This document shows positions 17,960 to 27,746 of a stretch of DNA of 64,000 nucleotides, piece by piece. Source of the DNA: a bacterium (lineage in GTDB: Bacteria > KSB1 > UBA2214); the NCBI GenBank assembly GCA_029560815.1, contig JAKQKF010000482.1, forward strand, positions 1 to 64,000, read 5' to 3'. Every line of letters begins with the position of its first letter. Positions within the stretch are counted from its first letter, which is position 1. The translations under genes and the position numbers were made by a program. A model generated the notes under the pieces. The model saw nothing but the letters and a program-made list of their open reading frames with translations, searched no databases and had not been told where the DNA came from.

Positions 17960-20900
17960 GGCTCTTCTTACATAAATTGACCCTTGCACTGCTCGTTTTG
18001 TTCCTGTTCTGCAGCCTCCTGCCCGCGCAGGAGGGGCTGCTCCAGGAGGAGAAGGATTTCCGCTTCGCCTCGCAGCTGGCGGAAAAGCAGCTCTACGATC
18101 TCGCTGCGCAGCAGTTCGAAAAATTTGCCGATACCTGGCCAACCAGTCCTCGCGCCCCCGAGGCTCTCTTCAATGCTGCGGAAAACCTGGAAACGATCGC
18201 GGCCTATCAGCGGGCGGCAGAGACCTATCTGCGCCTCGTCATGAGCTATCCGGAAGCGGCGAACGCCGACAAGGCTTTTTTCAACCGCGGCAAACTGCTT
18301 GCCGTGCTCGGAGATCCTCTCAACGCCGCCTTCACCCTCGAACGCATCCGTATCTTCACACCCAGCAGCGAGCTGATACCGCTCGCCATGGTCTCCGCCG
18401 CCGAACAGTTCCGCAGCGCCGGCGAGCCCCAAAAAGCCTTCAGCGCCGCCACAGCCATGGTGGCGCAGTATCCCGACTCACCGGCACGGCCCCGGGCCTT
18501 TTTTCTGCTCTCCCAGCTCCAGCATGACGCGGGTAAACCCGCTTTAGCCCTCGCGGAGCTCAACCGGATCGGCTCAACTCGGGTCGAAAACACCCTCGCC
18601 ACGCAGATCGCTCTCCTTCGCGCCCGGCTGCTGGCCGAGCTCGGCCGCTATGCCAAATCCGACAGCGTTCTGGAGGTGCTGATCAATACGGATACAGCCA
18701 ATGACTCCATCGGCGCTGCGGCCTGCGTACTCGCCCATTCCCTCTACAGCCGGGGACTCTACCAGAAGACGGTCCAGAGCGTGGAACGCTCCCTCAACCG
18801 CAGAATCCGGCCCGAAGAGCGCAACCGGCTGCGTCTCCTGCAGGGAGACAGCTGGACGGCCCTTGGTGAGTCCAGCAGCGCCCTGAACACACTCGGAAGA
18901 ATCCCGCATGATTCCCTTGGCGCCCTCGATGCCGCCAAACTTGCTTTCCGCCTTGGCGTACTGCAAAAACGCGCGGGTGAACCGGCATTGGCACTGCCCT
19001 GGTTCAGCCGGATCCTGGCACAAGCCGATACTCTTGCCGGTCTCACCACGCTGCAGCGTCTGGCGCTGCAGGAGCAAACCGCCATGCTGCTCGAACTCAA
19101 CAATCCCGGCGAGGCCCTGCGCTCTTTACGCCGGCTTTTCGAGGAGCTGCCCGCCCTCCGCGATCTCATCCTCATGCAGCGCGCAACCATCATGCGCACC
19201 ATCCTCAAGGATCCCGTCAGCGCCCGCCAGGACTATGCCATGCTCACCAGCTTTTATCCCGCCAGCTCTCTGGCTGATGATGCGGCGCTGGGACTGGCCA
19301 TTTGCCACGAAGAGGCGGGAGAGAAGGAGGCGGCGATCAGGGCCTATCAGTCCTATCTCGCCCTCTATCCCGCTGCGGAGGAGGGGGCGGAAGCGGAGAG
19401 ACGCTTGACCCGGCTGCGGCTTTACCAGCCTGAGAACTCTACAGCGCGCGACCTTTGGATCAGCCGCGCCCTTCAGGCCGGCGGTGATGCCAATGCCGCA
19501 CTCGCCTGGGCTGCCGAGCGTATCCATAAGGATCACAGCTACCAGGCAGGCTTGAATATGCTCCGCCAGATCATCTCCGCCAGAGTGGAGGGGGAAGTGG
19601 ATGAAACCACTCTCTCCATTCTCGCCGGATTCGCACATGCCCGCCTCGCTGAAAAATACGCCCTTGAAGGGGATTCCCCGCGCTCAGCTCTCCACGCCGA
19701 TTCCCTCCAGGAGGTGAACCGCTTCCTGCTCAGCCGCGGCGCTGCGGATCAGGACAGCCGCGTCATCAACCGTCTCGCGCAGCTCTCCCGCTGGAGCAGG
19801 ATCGAGAGGCCGCTCATCCGCGCCGGCATGGTCGATACCCTGCTCGTCCAGATTCAGCCCTCCGACAGCCTCGCCGCTGCCCTCAAACTCGAACAGGCGC
19901 AAATCTGGTACCGCTTTGCGGTCGACAGCAGTGCCCACTGGTTCTCACGGGCCGACGCGGCCTGCAGAGCCATCTCCTCTGTCAATCCACCGCCGCGGAT
20001 CCGTCTGGAAAACGCCCTGCTCCACAGCAAAATATTCAACGCCATCCAGCGCCCCGATTCGGCCATCCAGACGCTCCAGGATGCCCTCACCGGCGGTTCC
20101 ATCTCCGCGCCGGCGGCCGAAGCGGCGCTCTTTCTCGCCGGTTTGCTCGAGAAAGCGGACCGCAACGATGAGGCCGCAGCGCTCTATGAAGATTGGCTGC
20201 ATACCTACGGCTATGCCGGCCGCGCCGATTCCATCCGCACGCGGCTCTGCCAGATCTATTTCAAACAGCGGCAGTTCGACCACGCCCGTGAATGCATGAA
20301 CCACAGCGATGACGGCAGCGCCCTGCAGGAACTCTCGCCGTACCTGGACCAGAAACGCAGCGAGACTCTGCTCTGGCTCTCCGCCCAGGCATGGCTGCTG
20401 CAGCAGGATATCCCCGCGGCCATCACAGCCTTCAAGGAGTACATCCGCGCCAATCCGCAGGGGAACCACCGCGGCCAAGCCCTGCTCGCCCTTGCCGATC
20501 TCTATACCATGACCGGGAATCCCCAGGCCGCAGCGGGCCACCTGGAAGAACTCATCGCCGCTTCGCCCCAGGACTCTCTCGCCCTTGTGGCCCTCATCCG
20601 TACCGCCGACCTGCTCTATGACCAGCATCAGTTCCGTGAGGCCGCGATCAGATACGCCCGGATCAAGACGGCGGCAAGCGGCGCTGTACAGCGCCAGGCT
20701 GCGATGCAGGAGGTCCTTTCCGAGTACAAACAGAACAATTTTGCTCGCGCCCGGCAGCTCGCCGACACTTTCAAGAAGAGCTACAAGGACAGAAGAGCCG
20801 AAGCCCTCTTTCTTTATGAAGACGGCATGATCTGCCTGGCGAACAAGGATTTCAGCGCCGCCGAGAACCAGCTCAAGGAACTCACCGGCAAATACCGGGA

Positions 20901-21645
20901 TCTGCCGGAAGCCGCGGAAGGAGAGATGGGGCTGGCGCGACTCTACGCGACTCTCAATAAAACCGACGAAGCCCTCAAGATCCTGACCAATATCCCCAAC
21001 CGCTATACCGAGCCGCGCATCGTTGCCCTCTCTTATATCAACCTGGGGGAATTCTATTACGAAAGCCGCCAGCTCGAGAACTGCATGGCCGCGGCACGCA
21101 AAGCCCTCGAGTACGCACCCCGGGGTCCGGAGCAGCAGCGCGCCATCGCACTCCTGGTGACGGTATTCGATGACCTGCGGCTGTGGGACAACGCCGTCGT
21201 GCTGCTCCGCCAGTACATCCAGGAGTATCCCGAGGCGGAGGACACCTTCAACCGCAGGATGCAGCTGGGCATCTTTCTGATCAATCTTAAGGAGTATGAC
21301 CGCGGTGTCGACCAGCTCAAGAGCCTCCTGCCTCTGGCGGACGCCGAGAGCGAAGCGGAAATCCAGTACTGGATTGCCCGTGCCTACCATGAACGGGGCG
21401 ATATGAATCAGGCTATCATCGAATTTCTCAAGGTCAAGTACGTCTGCCGGCCGAGCAAACTTCCCTGGGGAACCACCGCACTCTATGAGGCGGGCCAGAC
21501 CTACGCCAAGCTTGGTAATCTCGTCAATGCCCGCTCCCTTTTCCAGCAGATCGTGCGTGAACTGGGAGTCGGCGATCAATTCGGCCGCGTCGCTAATGAG
21601 CGCATCCGCGAAATCGACGCCACCCTCGCCCGGCAGAAAGGATGA
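17956..21645 (+). CDS. Large exported TPR-repeat protein
   Basis: The 1229-residue protein has a signal peptide (about residues 1-24) and then tetratricopeptide-like repeats over essentially its whole length. Examples are ASQLAEKQLYDLAAQQFEKF, GEKEAAIRAYQSYLALYP, NPQAAAGHLEELIAASP and GDMNQAIIEFLKVKY. It has no recognisable enzymatic domain. Its size and export fit a periplasmic or outer-membrane scaffold of the BamD/YbgF/TPR superfamily type. The start ATG overlaps the helicase stop by 4 bases (ATGA), and its own stop overlaps nadC in the same way, so translation is probably coupled. Confidence 0.85.
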   Translation: MRLFLHKLTLALLVLFLFCSLLPAQEGLLQEEKDFRFASQLAEKQLYDLAAQQFEKFADTWPTSPRAPEALFNAAENLETIAAYQRAAETYLRLVMSYPEAANADKAFFNRGKLLAVLGDPLNAAFTLERIRIFTPSSELIPLAMVSAAEQFRSAGEPQKAFSAATAMVAQYPDSPARPRAFFLLSQLQHDAGKPALALAELNRIGSTRVENTLATQIALLRARLLAELGRYAKSDSVLEVLINTDTANDSIGAAACVLAHSLYSRGLYQKTVQSVERSLNRRIRPEERNRLRLLQGDSWTALGESSSALNTLGRIPHDSLGALDAAKLAFRLGVLQKRAGEPALALPWFSRILAQADTLAGLTTLQRLALQEQTAMLLELNNPGEALRSLRRLFEELPALRDLILMQRATIMRTILKDPVSARQDYAMLTSFYPASSLADDAALGLAICHEEAGEKEAAIRAYQSYLALYPAAEEGAEAERRLTRLRLYQPENSTARDLWISRALQAGGDANAALAWAAERIHKDHSYQAGLNMLRQIISARVEGEVDETTLSILAGFAHARLAEKYALEGDSPRSALHADSLQEVNRFLLSRGAADQDSRVINRLAQLSRWSRIERPLIRAGMVDTLLVQIQPSDSLAAALKLEQAQIWYRFAVDSSAHWFSRADAACRAISSVNPPPRIRLENALLHSKIFNAIQRPDSAIQTLQDALTGGSISAPAAEAALFLAGLLEKADRNDEAAALYEDWLHTYGYAGRADSIRTRLCQIYFKQRQFDHARECMNHSDDGSALQELSPYLDQKRSETLLWLSAQAWLLQQDIPAAITAFKEYIRANPQGNHRGQALLALADLYTMTGNPQAAAGHLEELIAASPQDSLALVALIRTADLLYDQHQFREAAIRYARIKTAASGAVQRQAAMQEVLSEYKQNNFARARQLADTFKKSYKDRRAEALFLYEDGMICLANKDFSAAENQLKELTGKYRDLPEAAEGEMGLARLYATLNKTDEALKILTNIPNRYTEPRIVALSYINLGEFYYESRQLENCMAAARKALEYAPRGPEQQRAIALLVTVFDDLRLWDNAVVLLRQYIQEYPEAEDTFNRRMQLGIFLINLKEYDRGVDQLKSLLPLADAESEAEIQYWIARAYHERGDMNQAIIEFLKVKYVCRPSKLPWGTTALYEAGQTYAKLGNLVNARSLFQQIVRELGVGDQFGRVANERIREIDATLARQKG

Positions 21646-22508
21646 AGCGGATGGATGAGAATCTCAGAGCAGCAGCGGCAAATCTGATTCGCATGGCCCT
21701 GGCGGAAGATCTGGCCGGGCGCGGTGATATCACCAGCACCGCCATCGCCGCTGCGGCCGGGCCGTGCCAAGGCGTCATCCTGGCCAAGGCGGAGGGTACT
21801 ATCGCCGGCCTCGAGATCGCCTTGATGACTCTCGCCGCGGTCGATCCCACCCTCACCGGCCTTCCCCTAATCCAGGATGGTGACCGTGTCCGCAAGGGCG
21901 ACATCGTGATGGAGGTCGCGGGCGATGCCGGCCGTCTCCTGGTGGCGGAACGGACGGCCCTCAACTTTCTCTGCCGCCTCTCCGGCGTCGCCACCCTGAC
22001 CCGCCGCTTCACCGACGCTGTCGCCGGCACCCGCGCGCGCATCCTCGATACGCGCAAGACCACCCCGGGATGGCGGCTGCTCGAAAAATATGCGGTCCGC
22101 TGCGGCGGGGGCGTTAACCACCGGATGGGACTGTTCGACATGTTCCTGATCAAGGATAACCACATCATCGCAGCCGGCGGCATCGCTCCGGCAGTGAAAC
22201 GCTGCCGGGAGTACGCCCTGAGGATGGGCTTTTATGCCGAAATCGAGGTCGAAACCCGCTCTCTGACCGAGGTGGAGGAGGCTTTGGCCCTTGGCGTGGA
22301 CCGGATCATGCTCGATAATATGGATCTCGAACTGATGAGCAGGGCGGTCGAACTGGCCGCGGGCAGAATCCCCCTCGAAGCCTCCGGTAATGTGACTCTG
22401 GAGAACGTCAGCGCCATCGCCCGGACCGGCGTCGATTTTATCAGCAGCGGCAGCCTGACCCATTCCGCCCGCGTTCTCGATATCAGCCTCGACCTTTTAC
22501 CGGTGTGA
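21642..22508 (+). CDS. nadC: Nicotinate-nucleotide pyrophosphorylase (carboxylating)
   Basis: The 288-residue protein converts quinolinate and PRPP to nicotinate mononucleotide in de novo NAD synthesis. Family motifs are present: EDLAGRGDITS near residue 19, ERTALNFLCRLSGVAT near 104, RILDTRKTTPGWR near 130 (basic quinolinate-binding residues), AVRCGGGVNHRMGL near 148, DNHI near 173 and EASGNVTLENV near 246. Length is normal. The start overlaps the preceding TPR gene by 4 bases. No nadA or nadB lies nearby. Confidence 0.95.
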   Translation: MKRMDENLRAAAANLIRMALAEDLAGRGDITSTAIAAAAGPCQGVILAKAEGTIAGLEIALMTLAAVDPTLTGLPLIQDGDRVRKGDIVMEVAGDAGRLLVAERTALNFLCRLSGVATLTRRFTDAVAGTRARILDTRKTTPGWRLLEKYAVRCGGGVNHRMGLFDMFLIKDNHIIAAGGIAPAVKRCREYALRMGFYAEIEVETRSLTEVEEALALGVDRIMLDNMDLELMSRAVELAAGRIPLEASGNVTLENVSAIARTGVDFISSGSLTHSARVLDISLDLLPV

Positions 22509-22511
22509 TTT

Positions 22512-22542
22512 CATCCTGCGCTCGCCGGGGGAGCGCAGGATG
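22512..22542. other. Strong 12-bp hairpin downstream of nadC
   Basis: CATCCTGCGCTC (22512-22523) pairs perfectly with GAGCGCAGGATG (22531-22542) across a 7-base loop, starting four bases after the nadC stop. No U-tract follows. It could be an RNA-stability element or a factor-assisted terminator. A smaller 6-bp hairpin with an AAAA loop (22613-22628) sits just before the ribosome site of the next gene. Confidence 0.5.
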
Positions 22543-22644
22543 CCGCGCAGCTCCCTGTCCGCCGCCGGTGGGCAGGAACAAAGCTTCAATGGCCGATGTT
22601 TAAACCTGCAGAAGCGCAAAAATGCGCTCTGAAAGGATTGCATC

Positions 22645-24171
22645 ATGTCAGATTCGAAAAATCCCACACCGGATCAGCTGCGCCGGGATGTCAACGCCTT
22701 CCTCAAGGAAAAGTACGGCGACCGGGTGGTCATTCCGCCCGATCCGGACCTGAATGGCCAGACTCCGCCGCCTGAAACCGAAAAAAAAGGCTTTAATGGC
22801 CTGGTCAATTTCAACCTCAAACCATCCGAGCTGGAAGAGTATCTGCGGCAGTATGTGGTGGGGCAGGCTGAAGCCGTCGAGGTGCTCGCCACCAAGATCT
22901 GCACCCACTTCAACCGCATGAAACTGGAAACCCGCGTCGACGGATTGGGGGAGCTGGTCGGCAATATCAAAAGCAATGTGCTGATGATCGGGCCCACCGG
23001 CGTCGGCAAGACCTATCTGATCAAACTGATCGCCAAAAAGATCGGTGTCCCGTTCGTCAAAGGCGACGCCACCAAGTTCAGCGAGACCGGCTATGTCGGT
23101 GGCGATGTCGAGGAACTGGTGCGCGATCTGGTCCGCGAAGCCAACGGGGATCTCAATCTGGCGGAATATGGCATCATCTACCTCGACGAGATCGATAAAA
23201 TCGCCTCGTCGGGCAACAGCATCGGACCCGATGTCTCCCGCTCCGGCGTCCAGCGCAACCTCCTCAAACTGATGGAAGAGTCCGAGGTCGACCTCAAAAC
23301 CCCCCATGACCTAGCTGCCCAGATGGAAGCGGCCATGGAGGCGCAGCGCACCGGCAAGGTGACCCGCAAAAAAGTCAACACCCGCAACATTCTTTTCGTC
23401 ATGAGCGGGGCTTTCTCGAGCCTGCCGGACATCATTCGCCGCCGCCTCAACCAGCAGCCGATCGGATTCCGGGGCGAGGAAAATGAACTGCCCTCTGCGG
23501 ATGCGGATGCGGAAATTCTGCGCAAACTGCGCTCGGAAGACCTCATCCGCTTTGGTTTTGAATCGGAATTCGTCGGCCGCCTTCCGGTCACCGTCACCCT
23601 CAACGATCTCGATGTCGAAGGGCTCTACCGGATCCTCAAAAACCCCAACAGCACGGTTATCCAGGGGAAAAAGCGGGATTTTCGCGCCTACGATATCCAT
23701 ATTGAATTCGAGGATGAAGCCTTGCGCCGCATCGCAGAGATGGCCTTTGAAGAGCATACGGGCGCACGCGGTCTGGTGAGCGTGGTCGACCGCCTCCTGC
23801 TCAAATTCGAGAAATCACTGCCGGATACCTCGCTCTCCGAGTTCACGGTCACTGCGGCCCTGGTGGAGGACCCGCAGAGCGAACTGGATCGCATTCTCAC
23901 GCAGCACTACCTCAAAGCCTTCCAGAAACGATTCCTGGCCAACAACGGCATCGTTATCACCTTCACCGGGGAGGCCCTCGCACTGCTCCGGCAAAAAACC
24001 GCGGAAACCGGCACAAACCTGGAAGAGGTGAGCAACGACCTGCTGCATGACTATGAATATGGATTGCGCCTGCTCGGCTGCGACAGTTTTACTGTGGACG
24101 GAGAGATCGTCCGCGATCCCAAGTCGCGGCTGGAGGAGATGATCAAACAGAGCTACAGCAAGAAAAAATAG
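22645..24171 (+). CDS. ClpX-like AAA+ unfoldase lacking the zinc-binding domain
   Basis: The 508-residue protein is clearly ClpX-like over about residues 60-410. It has Walker A GPTGVGKT (116-123), the substrate-gripping pore loop GYVG (149-152), Walker B IIYLDEIDK (177-185), EFVGRLPV (308-315) and sensor-2 GARGL (373-377). QPIGF (271-275) keeps the IGF tripeptide used by ClpX to dock on ClpP. The N-terminal C4 zinc finger of ClpX is absent and replaced by a Pro-rich segment, and about 98 residues extend beyond the usual C-terminus. GAAAGGA precedes the ATG. No clpP is adjacent. It is probably a second ClpX paralogue with a different adaptor or substrate range. Confidence 0.82.
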   Translation: MSDSKNPTPDQLRRDVNAFLKEKYGDRVVIPPDPDLNGQTPPPETEKKGFNGLVNFNLKPSELEEYLRQYVVGQAEAVEVLATKICTHFNRMKLETRVDGLGELVGNIKSNVLMIGPTGVGKTYLIKLIAKKIGVPFVKGDATKFSETGYVGGDVEELVRDLVREANGDLNLAEYGIIYLDEIDKIASSGNSIGPDVSRSGVQRNLLKLMEESEVDLKTPHDLAAQMEAAMEAQRTGKVTRKKVNTRNILFVMSGAFSSLPDIIRRRLNQQPIGFRGEENELPSADADAEILRKLRSEDLIRFGFESEFVGRLPVTVTLNDLDVEGLYRILKNPNSTVIQGKKRDFRAYDIHIEFEDEALRRIAEMAFEEHTGARGLVSVVDRLLLKFEKSLPDTSLSEFTVTAALVEDPQSELDRILTQHYLKAFQKRFLANNGIVITFTGEALALLRQKTAETGTNLEEVSNDLLHDYEYGLRLLGCDSFTVDGEIVRDPKSRLEEMIKQSYSKKK

Positions 24172-24206
24172 CACCTTCACCAGCGCCCCGGTTGCCAAGC
24201 ATTCGG

Positions 24207-26072
24207 ATGACTATGACCGATTCCGTGCCAAAGAACGTTCGCGAAAAGCTGGATTTGCTCGCCAAAAAGCCGGGCGTCTATGTCTTTAAGAACAAAAGCG
24301 GAGAGGTCATCTACGTCGGCAAGGCCAAGGTGCTGCGCAACCGGGTGCGCTCCTACTTCCAGGAACGCGGGTCGCAAGACGCCAAAACCGCCAAACTGGT
24401 CAGCCATATCACCGATTTCGAGACCATCATCACCGATTCCGAGGTCGAAGCCCTCATCCTTGAATCCAACCTGGTGAAGGAGTACAAACCCCGCTATAAT
24501 ATCAACCTCAAGGACGATAAAAGCTTCCCCTATATCCGTGTCACCAGCGAGCCCTTTCCACGCATCTTCCCGACCCGCAAGATCGTCCGCGACGGCTCCC
24601 GCTATTTCGGACCCTATACCGATGTCTACTCGATGCGGGAGCTGCTCAAGACCGTCAAACAGCTTTTTCCCATCCGCGCATGCAATCTTGCCCTGACCGA
24701 AGAGAGCATCCGGCAGCGCAAATTCCGAGTTTGCCTCAACTATCACATCAAAAAGTGCCATGGCCCCTGTGAGGGTCATGTTTCGCGTGAAGAATACCAG
24801 AAAACCATCGATTTCATCGTGGCTTTCATCGAAGGTAAAAGTACTGCCGTCGTCGAAGCCATGACCCGTGAGATGCAGGCCGCCGCAGCGGAACGCCGAT
24901 TTGAAGAGGCGGCACGTCTGCGCGATCAGCTCCTCTCCGTCCAGAACTTTCACCAGCGCCAGAAAATAATCGATCCCGCCCTGCTTGACCGGGATATCAT
25001 CGCCATCGCCGTTGAAGAGGGCGATGCCTGCTGCGTGGTTTTTCAGGTCCGCGAGGGCAAGATCATCGGACGCCACCACTTTTTTCTCAACGGCATCGCG
25101 GACGAGGGTCTCTCCGCTGTCACCGCCGCCTTTGTCAAGCAGTATTACCTCACCCGGGAGTATGTTCCGGGCGAAATCCTCCTGCCGGCCCCGCTGGGCG
25201 ACGAAGCGGCACCGATCCGGAAGTGGCTGTCCGACAAGCGCAGCGGAGCGGTGGAACTCATCGCTCCCCAGCGTGGCGAAAAGGCTCAGCTGCTCAGGAT
25301 GTGTGACCGCAACGCCCGGCTGCTCCTGCAGGAGATGCAGCTGCAGCGCGAAAAGGCCAGGGATTTTACCGCGGGTTCAGTCAAGGCCCTGCAGAAGGAT
25401 CTGCTCCTGGAAAAACCGCCGCTGCGCATCGAAGCTTTTGATATCTCCAACATTCAGGGCACTGACCCGGTCGCTTCGATGGTCTGTTTTGTCAACGGCA
25501 AGGCGCACCGCAGCGACTACCGGCACTTCCGCATCCGCTCCAAATCCACACCCGATGATTTCGCGATGATGCGCGAGGCGGTGAGCCGCCGCTACAGCCG
25601 CCTGCAGCGGGAAGGGCAATCTTTCCCCGATCTGATTCTCATTGACGGGGGCAAGGGCCAGCTCAATGCGGCGCTGGAGGCGCTCGCGGCCCTGGGCGTT
25701 GACGCCCAGCCGGTCGCAGCTCTCGCCAAAAGGCTGGACGAGGTCTTTATGCCTGGCGAGTCCGATTCCCGTTTCATTCGCCGCGACAGCTCGGGACTGC
25801 GCCTGCTGCAGCGGGTGCGCGACGAGGCGCACCGTTTTGCCGTCACCTTTCACCGTTCGCTGCGCAAGCGCAGAACCCTGGTTTCAGAGCTGGAATCGAT
25901 TCCGGGGGTAGGCCGTGCGAGACGGGATGCCCTGCTCAAGTCGTTCAAATCGGTGAAAAAGATCAGGGAGGCGGGGGTTGGGGAGTTGAGCAGCCGCGCC
26001 GGAGTGCCGCCCAGGCTGGCTGAAACCATCTGGCGCCATTATCATCCAAATGATGAGGGGAATGGGGAATAA
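24207..26072 (+). CDS. uvrC: UvrABC system protein C (excinuclease subunit C)
   Basis: The protein has about 621 residues. The N-terminal GIY-YIG nuclease domain shows PGVYVFKNKSGEVIYVGKA and makes the 3' incision. The UVR helix pair that contacts UvrB lies near residue 230 (RRFEEAARLRDQL). The C-terminal RNase-H-like half has the EAFDISNIQG signature with a catalytic Asp and makes the 5' incision. Tandem helix-hairpin-helix motifs end the protein (LESIPGVGRARRDALLKSF). Start choice is between ATG 24207 and ATG 24213; an in-frame TTG lies further upstream at 24192. Confidence 0.95.
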   Translation: MTMTDSVPKNVREKLDLLAKKPGVYVFKNKSGEVIYVGKAKVLRNRVRSYFQERGSQDAKTAKLVSHITDFETIITDSEVEALILESNLVKEYKPRYNINLKDDKSFPYIRVTSEPFPRIFPTRKIVRDGSRYFGPYTDVYSMRELLKTVKQLFPIRACNLALTEESIRQRKFRVCLNYHIKKCHGPCEGHVSREEYQKTIDFIVAFIEGKSTAVVEAMTREMQAAAAERRFEEAARLRDQLLSVQNFHQRQKIIDPALLDRDIIAIAVEEGDACCVVFQVREGKIIGRHHFFLNGIADEGLSAVTAAFVKQYYLTREYVPGEILLPAPLGDEAAPIRKWLSDKRSGAVELIAPQRGEKAQLLRMCDRNARLLLQEMQLQREKARDFTAGSVKALQKDLLLEKPPLRIEAFDISNIQGTDPVASMVCFVNGKAHRSDYRHFRIRSKSTPDDFAMMREAVSRRYSRLQREGQSFPDLILIDGGKGQLNAALEALAALGVDAQPVAALAKRLDEVFMPGESDSRFIRRDSSGLRLLQRVRDEAHRFAVTFHRSLRKRRTLVSELESIPGVGRARRDALLKSFKSVKKIREAGVGELSSRAGVPPRLAETIWRHYHPNDEGNGE

Positions 26073-26097
26073 TTGTGGTCCGGGGGATGCTTTCGGC

Positions 26098-26466
26098 TCA
26101 AGGCGTCCGGGGCCGGGCTGTTCCTTGCTTGGGCGATGCTTGATCCGGAGGAGTCCCGGCCGGCATTGCCTCCAGAGCAGCCTCGAGGCGGTTCAGGAGG
26201 GTGATGAAGGCCTTGGGATCTGCTTCCAGCTGCCGGCGGATCCTGTCGAATTCGGTGCGTGACATCTTCTGCCGGTCGAGTTCTGCCTGCAGATAGACGG
26301 CGCGCTGATCCGCCCGCACAGTGTCGCTCATGCAGATGGTGAGATAGCCGAGATAGACTCTGGCGAACTGTTCAGCCTGGTTCTCAGGCAGCGGGGGCTC
26401 CTTCTTTGCGCAGCAGAGGCTGAAACATGCTGCGGCCAGCAGAGGGATCAGAATTTTCCTGTTCAT
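26098..26466 (-). CDS. Small exported protein, probable lipoprotein, unknown function
   Basis: The 122-residue protein has an N-terminal hydrophobic signal (MNRKILIPLLAAACFSLCCA) with Cys at 14, 18 and 19. AAAC is a plausible but short lipobox. The mature part is helical and charged (RADQRAVYLQAELDRQKMS, EFDRIRRQLEADPKAF) and ends in a Pro/Thr/Arg tail. AAAGGAAAGAA lies directly before the ATG, and a predicted promoter is 27 bases upstream. I do not recognise a family. It converges with uvrC. Confidence 0.65.
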   Translation of the reverse strand: MNRKILIPLLAAACFSLCCAKKEPPLPENQAEQFARVYLGYLTICMSDTVRADQRAVYLQAELDRQKMSRTEFDRIRRQLEADPKAFITLLNRLEAALEAMPAGTPPDQASPKQGTARPRTP

Positions 26467-26492
26467 TTCTTTCCTTTAAATAACGATGCCAG

Positions 26493-26521
26493 AATATAGG
26501 CATCTCCAGCCATGATGTCAA
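26493..26521 (-). promoter_or_regulatory. Predicted promoter of the small exported protein gene
   Basis: On the minus strand TTGACA (26521-26516) is separated by 17 bases from TATATT (26498-26493). The start would be near 26486, with a 20-base leader. The -35 box is the perfect consensus hexamer. Confidence 0.65.
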
Positions 26522-26560
26522 ACAGTTTTCCTTTCATGCTTTCGTAGAGGAGAGCATCCG

Positions 26561-27700
26561 ATGAAGATTTTCATTCCCAAAGAGAGCGATGCCCGCGAAT
26601 CGCGAGTGCCGATGATTCCTGCGGATGTTGACAAGCTGGTGAAAAGGGGGGCCGCAGTTTTTGTCGAGACGGGTATGGGCTCCTCCTGTCATTACGATGA
26701 CACCCTGTATGAAAAAGCCGGTGCTGAAATTGTCCACAGGACTGCAGACGGGTTTGCCATGGCCGATATGGTACTTCGCCTGCGCAAACCCCGGCTTGAG
26801 CAGGTCGATCTGCTGCAGAAGGGGACTATTCATGTCAGTTTTCTCGATCCCTTTAACTCGCGGCCGCTTATCCAGGCGCTGGCGGACCGGGGCGTAAAGG
26901 CGCTTTGCATGGAGATGATCCCGCGTTCGACCATTGCCCAAAAGATGGACGCCCTCAGTTCTCAGGCCAGTCTGGGCGGCTATGTCGCGGCTGTTCTCGC
27001 CGCTGAGCGGTTGAACAAGATTTTTCCGATGATGATGACGCCCGCCGGGACGATCCAGCCAACCCGTGTTTTTATCATTGGTGCCGGCGTGGCCGGATTG
27101 CAGGCGATCGCCACGGCCAAGCGGCTCGGTGCGCGGGTCGAGGCTTTTGACACCCGTCCCTCCGTCGCCGAGCAGGTCCGCTCTGTGGGGGCGCGCTTCG
27201 TCGAGATAGATCTTGGCGAGACCGGTCAGACCAGGGATGGCTACGCCAGGGCCCTTACTGAAGAGCAGCTGCAGAAACAGCGCGAGGGCATGGCCCGGGT
27301 CTGTGCCCAGTCAGATGTCGTCATCACAACCGCGCAGGTGTTCGGCCGAAAAGCACCGGTTATCGTGACCCGTGAGATGATCGCAGGAATGAAGCCGGGC
27401 AGTCTGATTATCGATCTGGCGATCGAGGGGGGCGGCAATGTCGAAGGCGCCGTCCTCGGCGAAGAGGTAATAGAGAACGGGGTGCGCATCATCGGCCTGG
27501 ACAATCTGCCCGGACATGTCTGTGTCCATGCCAGCCAGATGTATTCCGCCAATCTGACCGGACTGGTGACCCATTTCTGGGATGATGAGGGTAAAACCTT
27601 CCAGCTCAACCTGGCGGATGAGATCATCCAGTCCGCCCTGGTCACAGCGGATGGCGAGATCCGCAGCGAACTGCTCAGGAACCATTACCAAAGCCAATAG
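26561..27700 (+). CDS. pntAA: NAD(P) transhydrogenase subunit alpha, NAD-binding part
   Basis: The 379-residue protein is domain I of proton-translocating transhydrogenase, which binds NAD(H) and passes hydride to the NADP domain. The N-terminus IFIPKESDARESRVPMIP is typical of the AlaDH/PNT family. The Rossmann fold carries IIGAGVAGLQAIATAKRLGA near residue 171. RVEAFDTRPSVAEQV and IIGLDNLPGHV are also family signatures. The alpha subunit is split, as in many non-enterobacterial operons, with its membrane part encoded by the next gene. GAGGAGAGC lies upstream of ATG 26561. Confidence 0.93.
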   Translation: MKIFIPKESDARESRVPMIPADVDKLVKRGAAVFVETGMGSSCHYDDTLYEKAGAEIVHRTADGFAMADMVLRLRKPRLEQVDLLQKGTIHVSFLDPFNSRPLIQALADRGVKALCMEMIPRSTIAQKMDALSSQASLGGYVAAVLAAERLNKIFPMMMTPAGTIQPTRVFIIGAGVAGLQAIATAKRLGARVEAFDTRPSVAEQVRSVGARFVEIDLGETGQTRDGYARALTEEQLQKQREGMARVCAQSDVVITTAQVFGRKAPVIVTREMIAGMKPGSLIIDLAIEGGGNVEGAVLGEEVIENGVRIIGLDNLPGHVCVHASQMYSANLTGLVTHFWDDEGKTFQLNLADEIIQSALVTADGEIRSELLRNHYQSQ

Positions 27701-27746
27701 AAAACCGGCAAGCTCTCTCTGAAGTATATTCTGGAGGAATCGTCCC

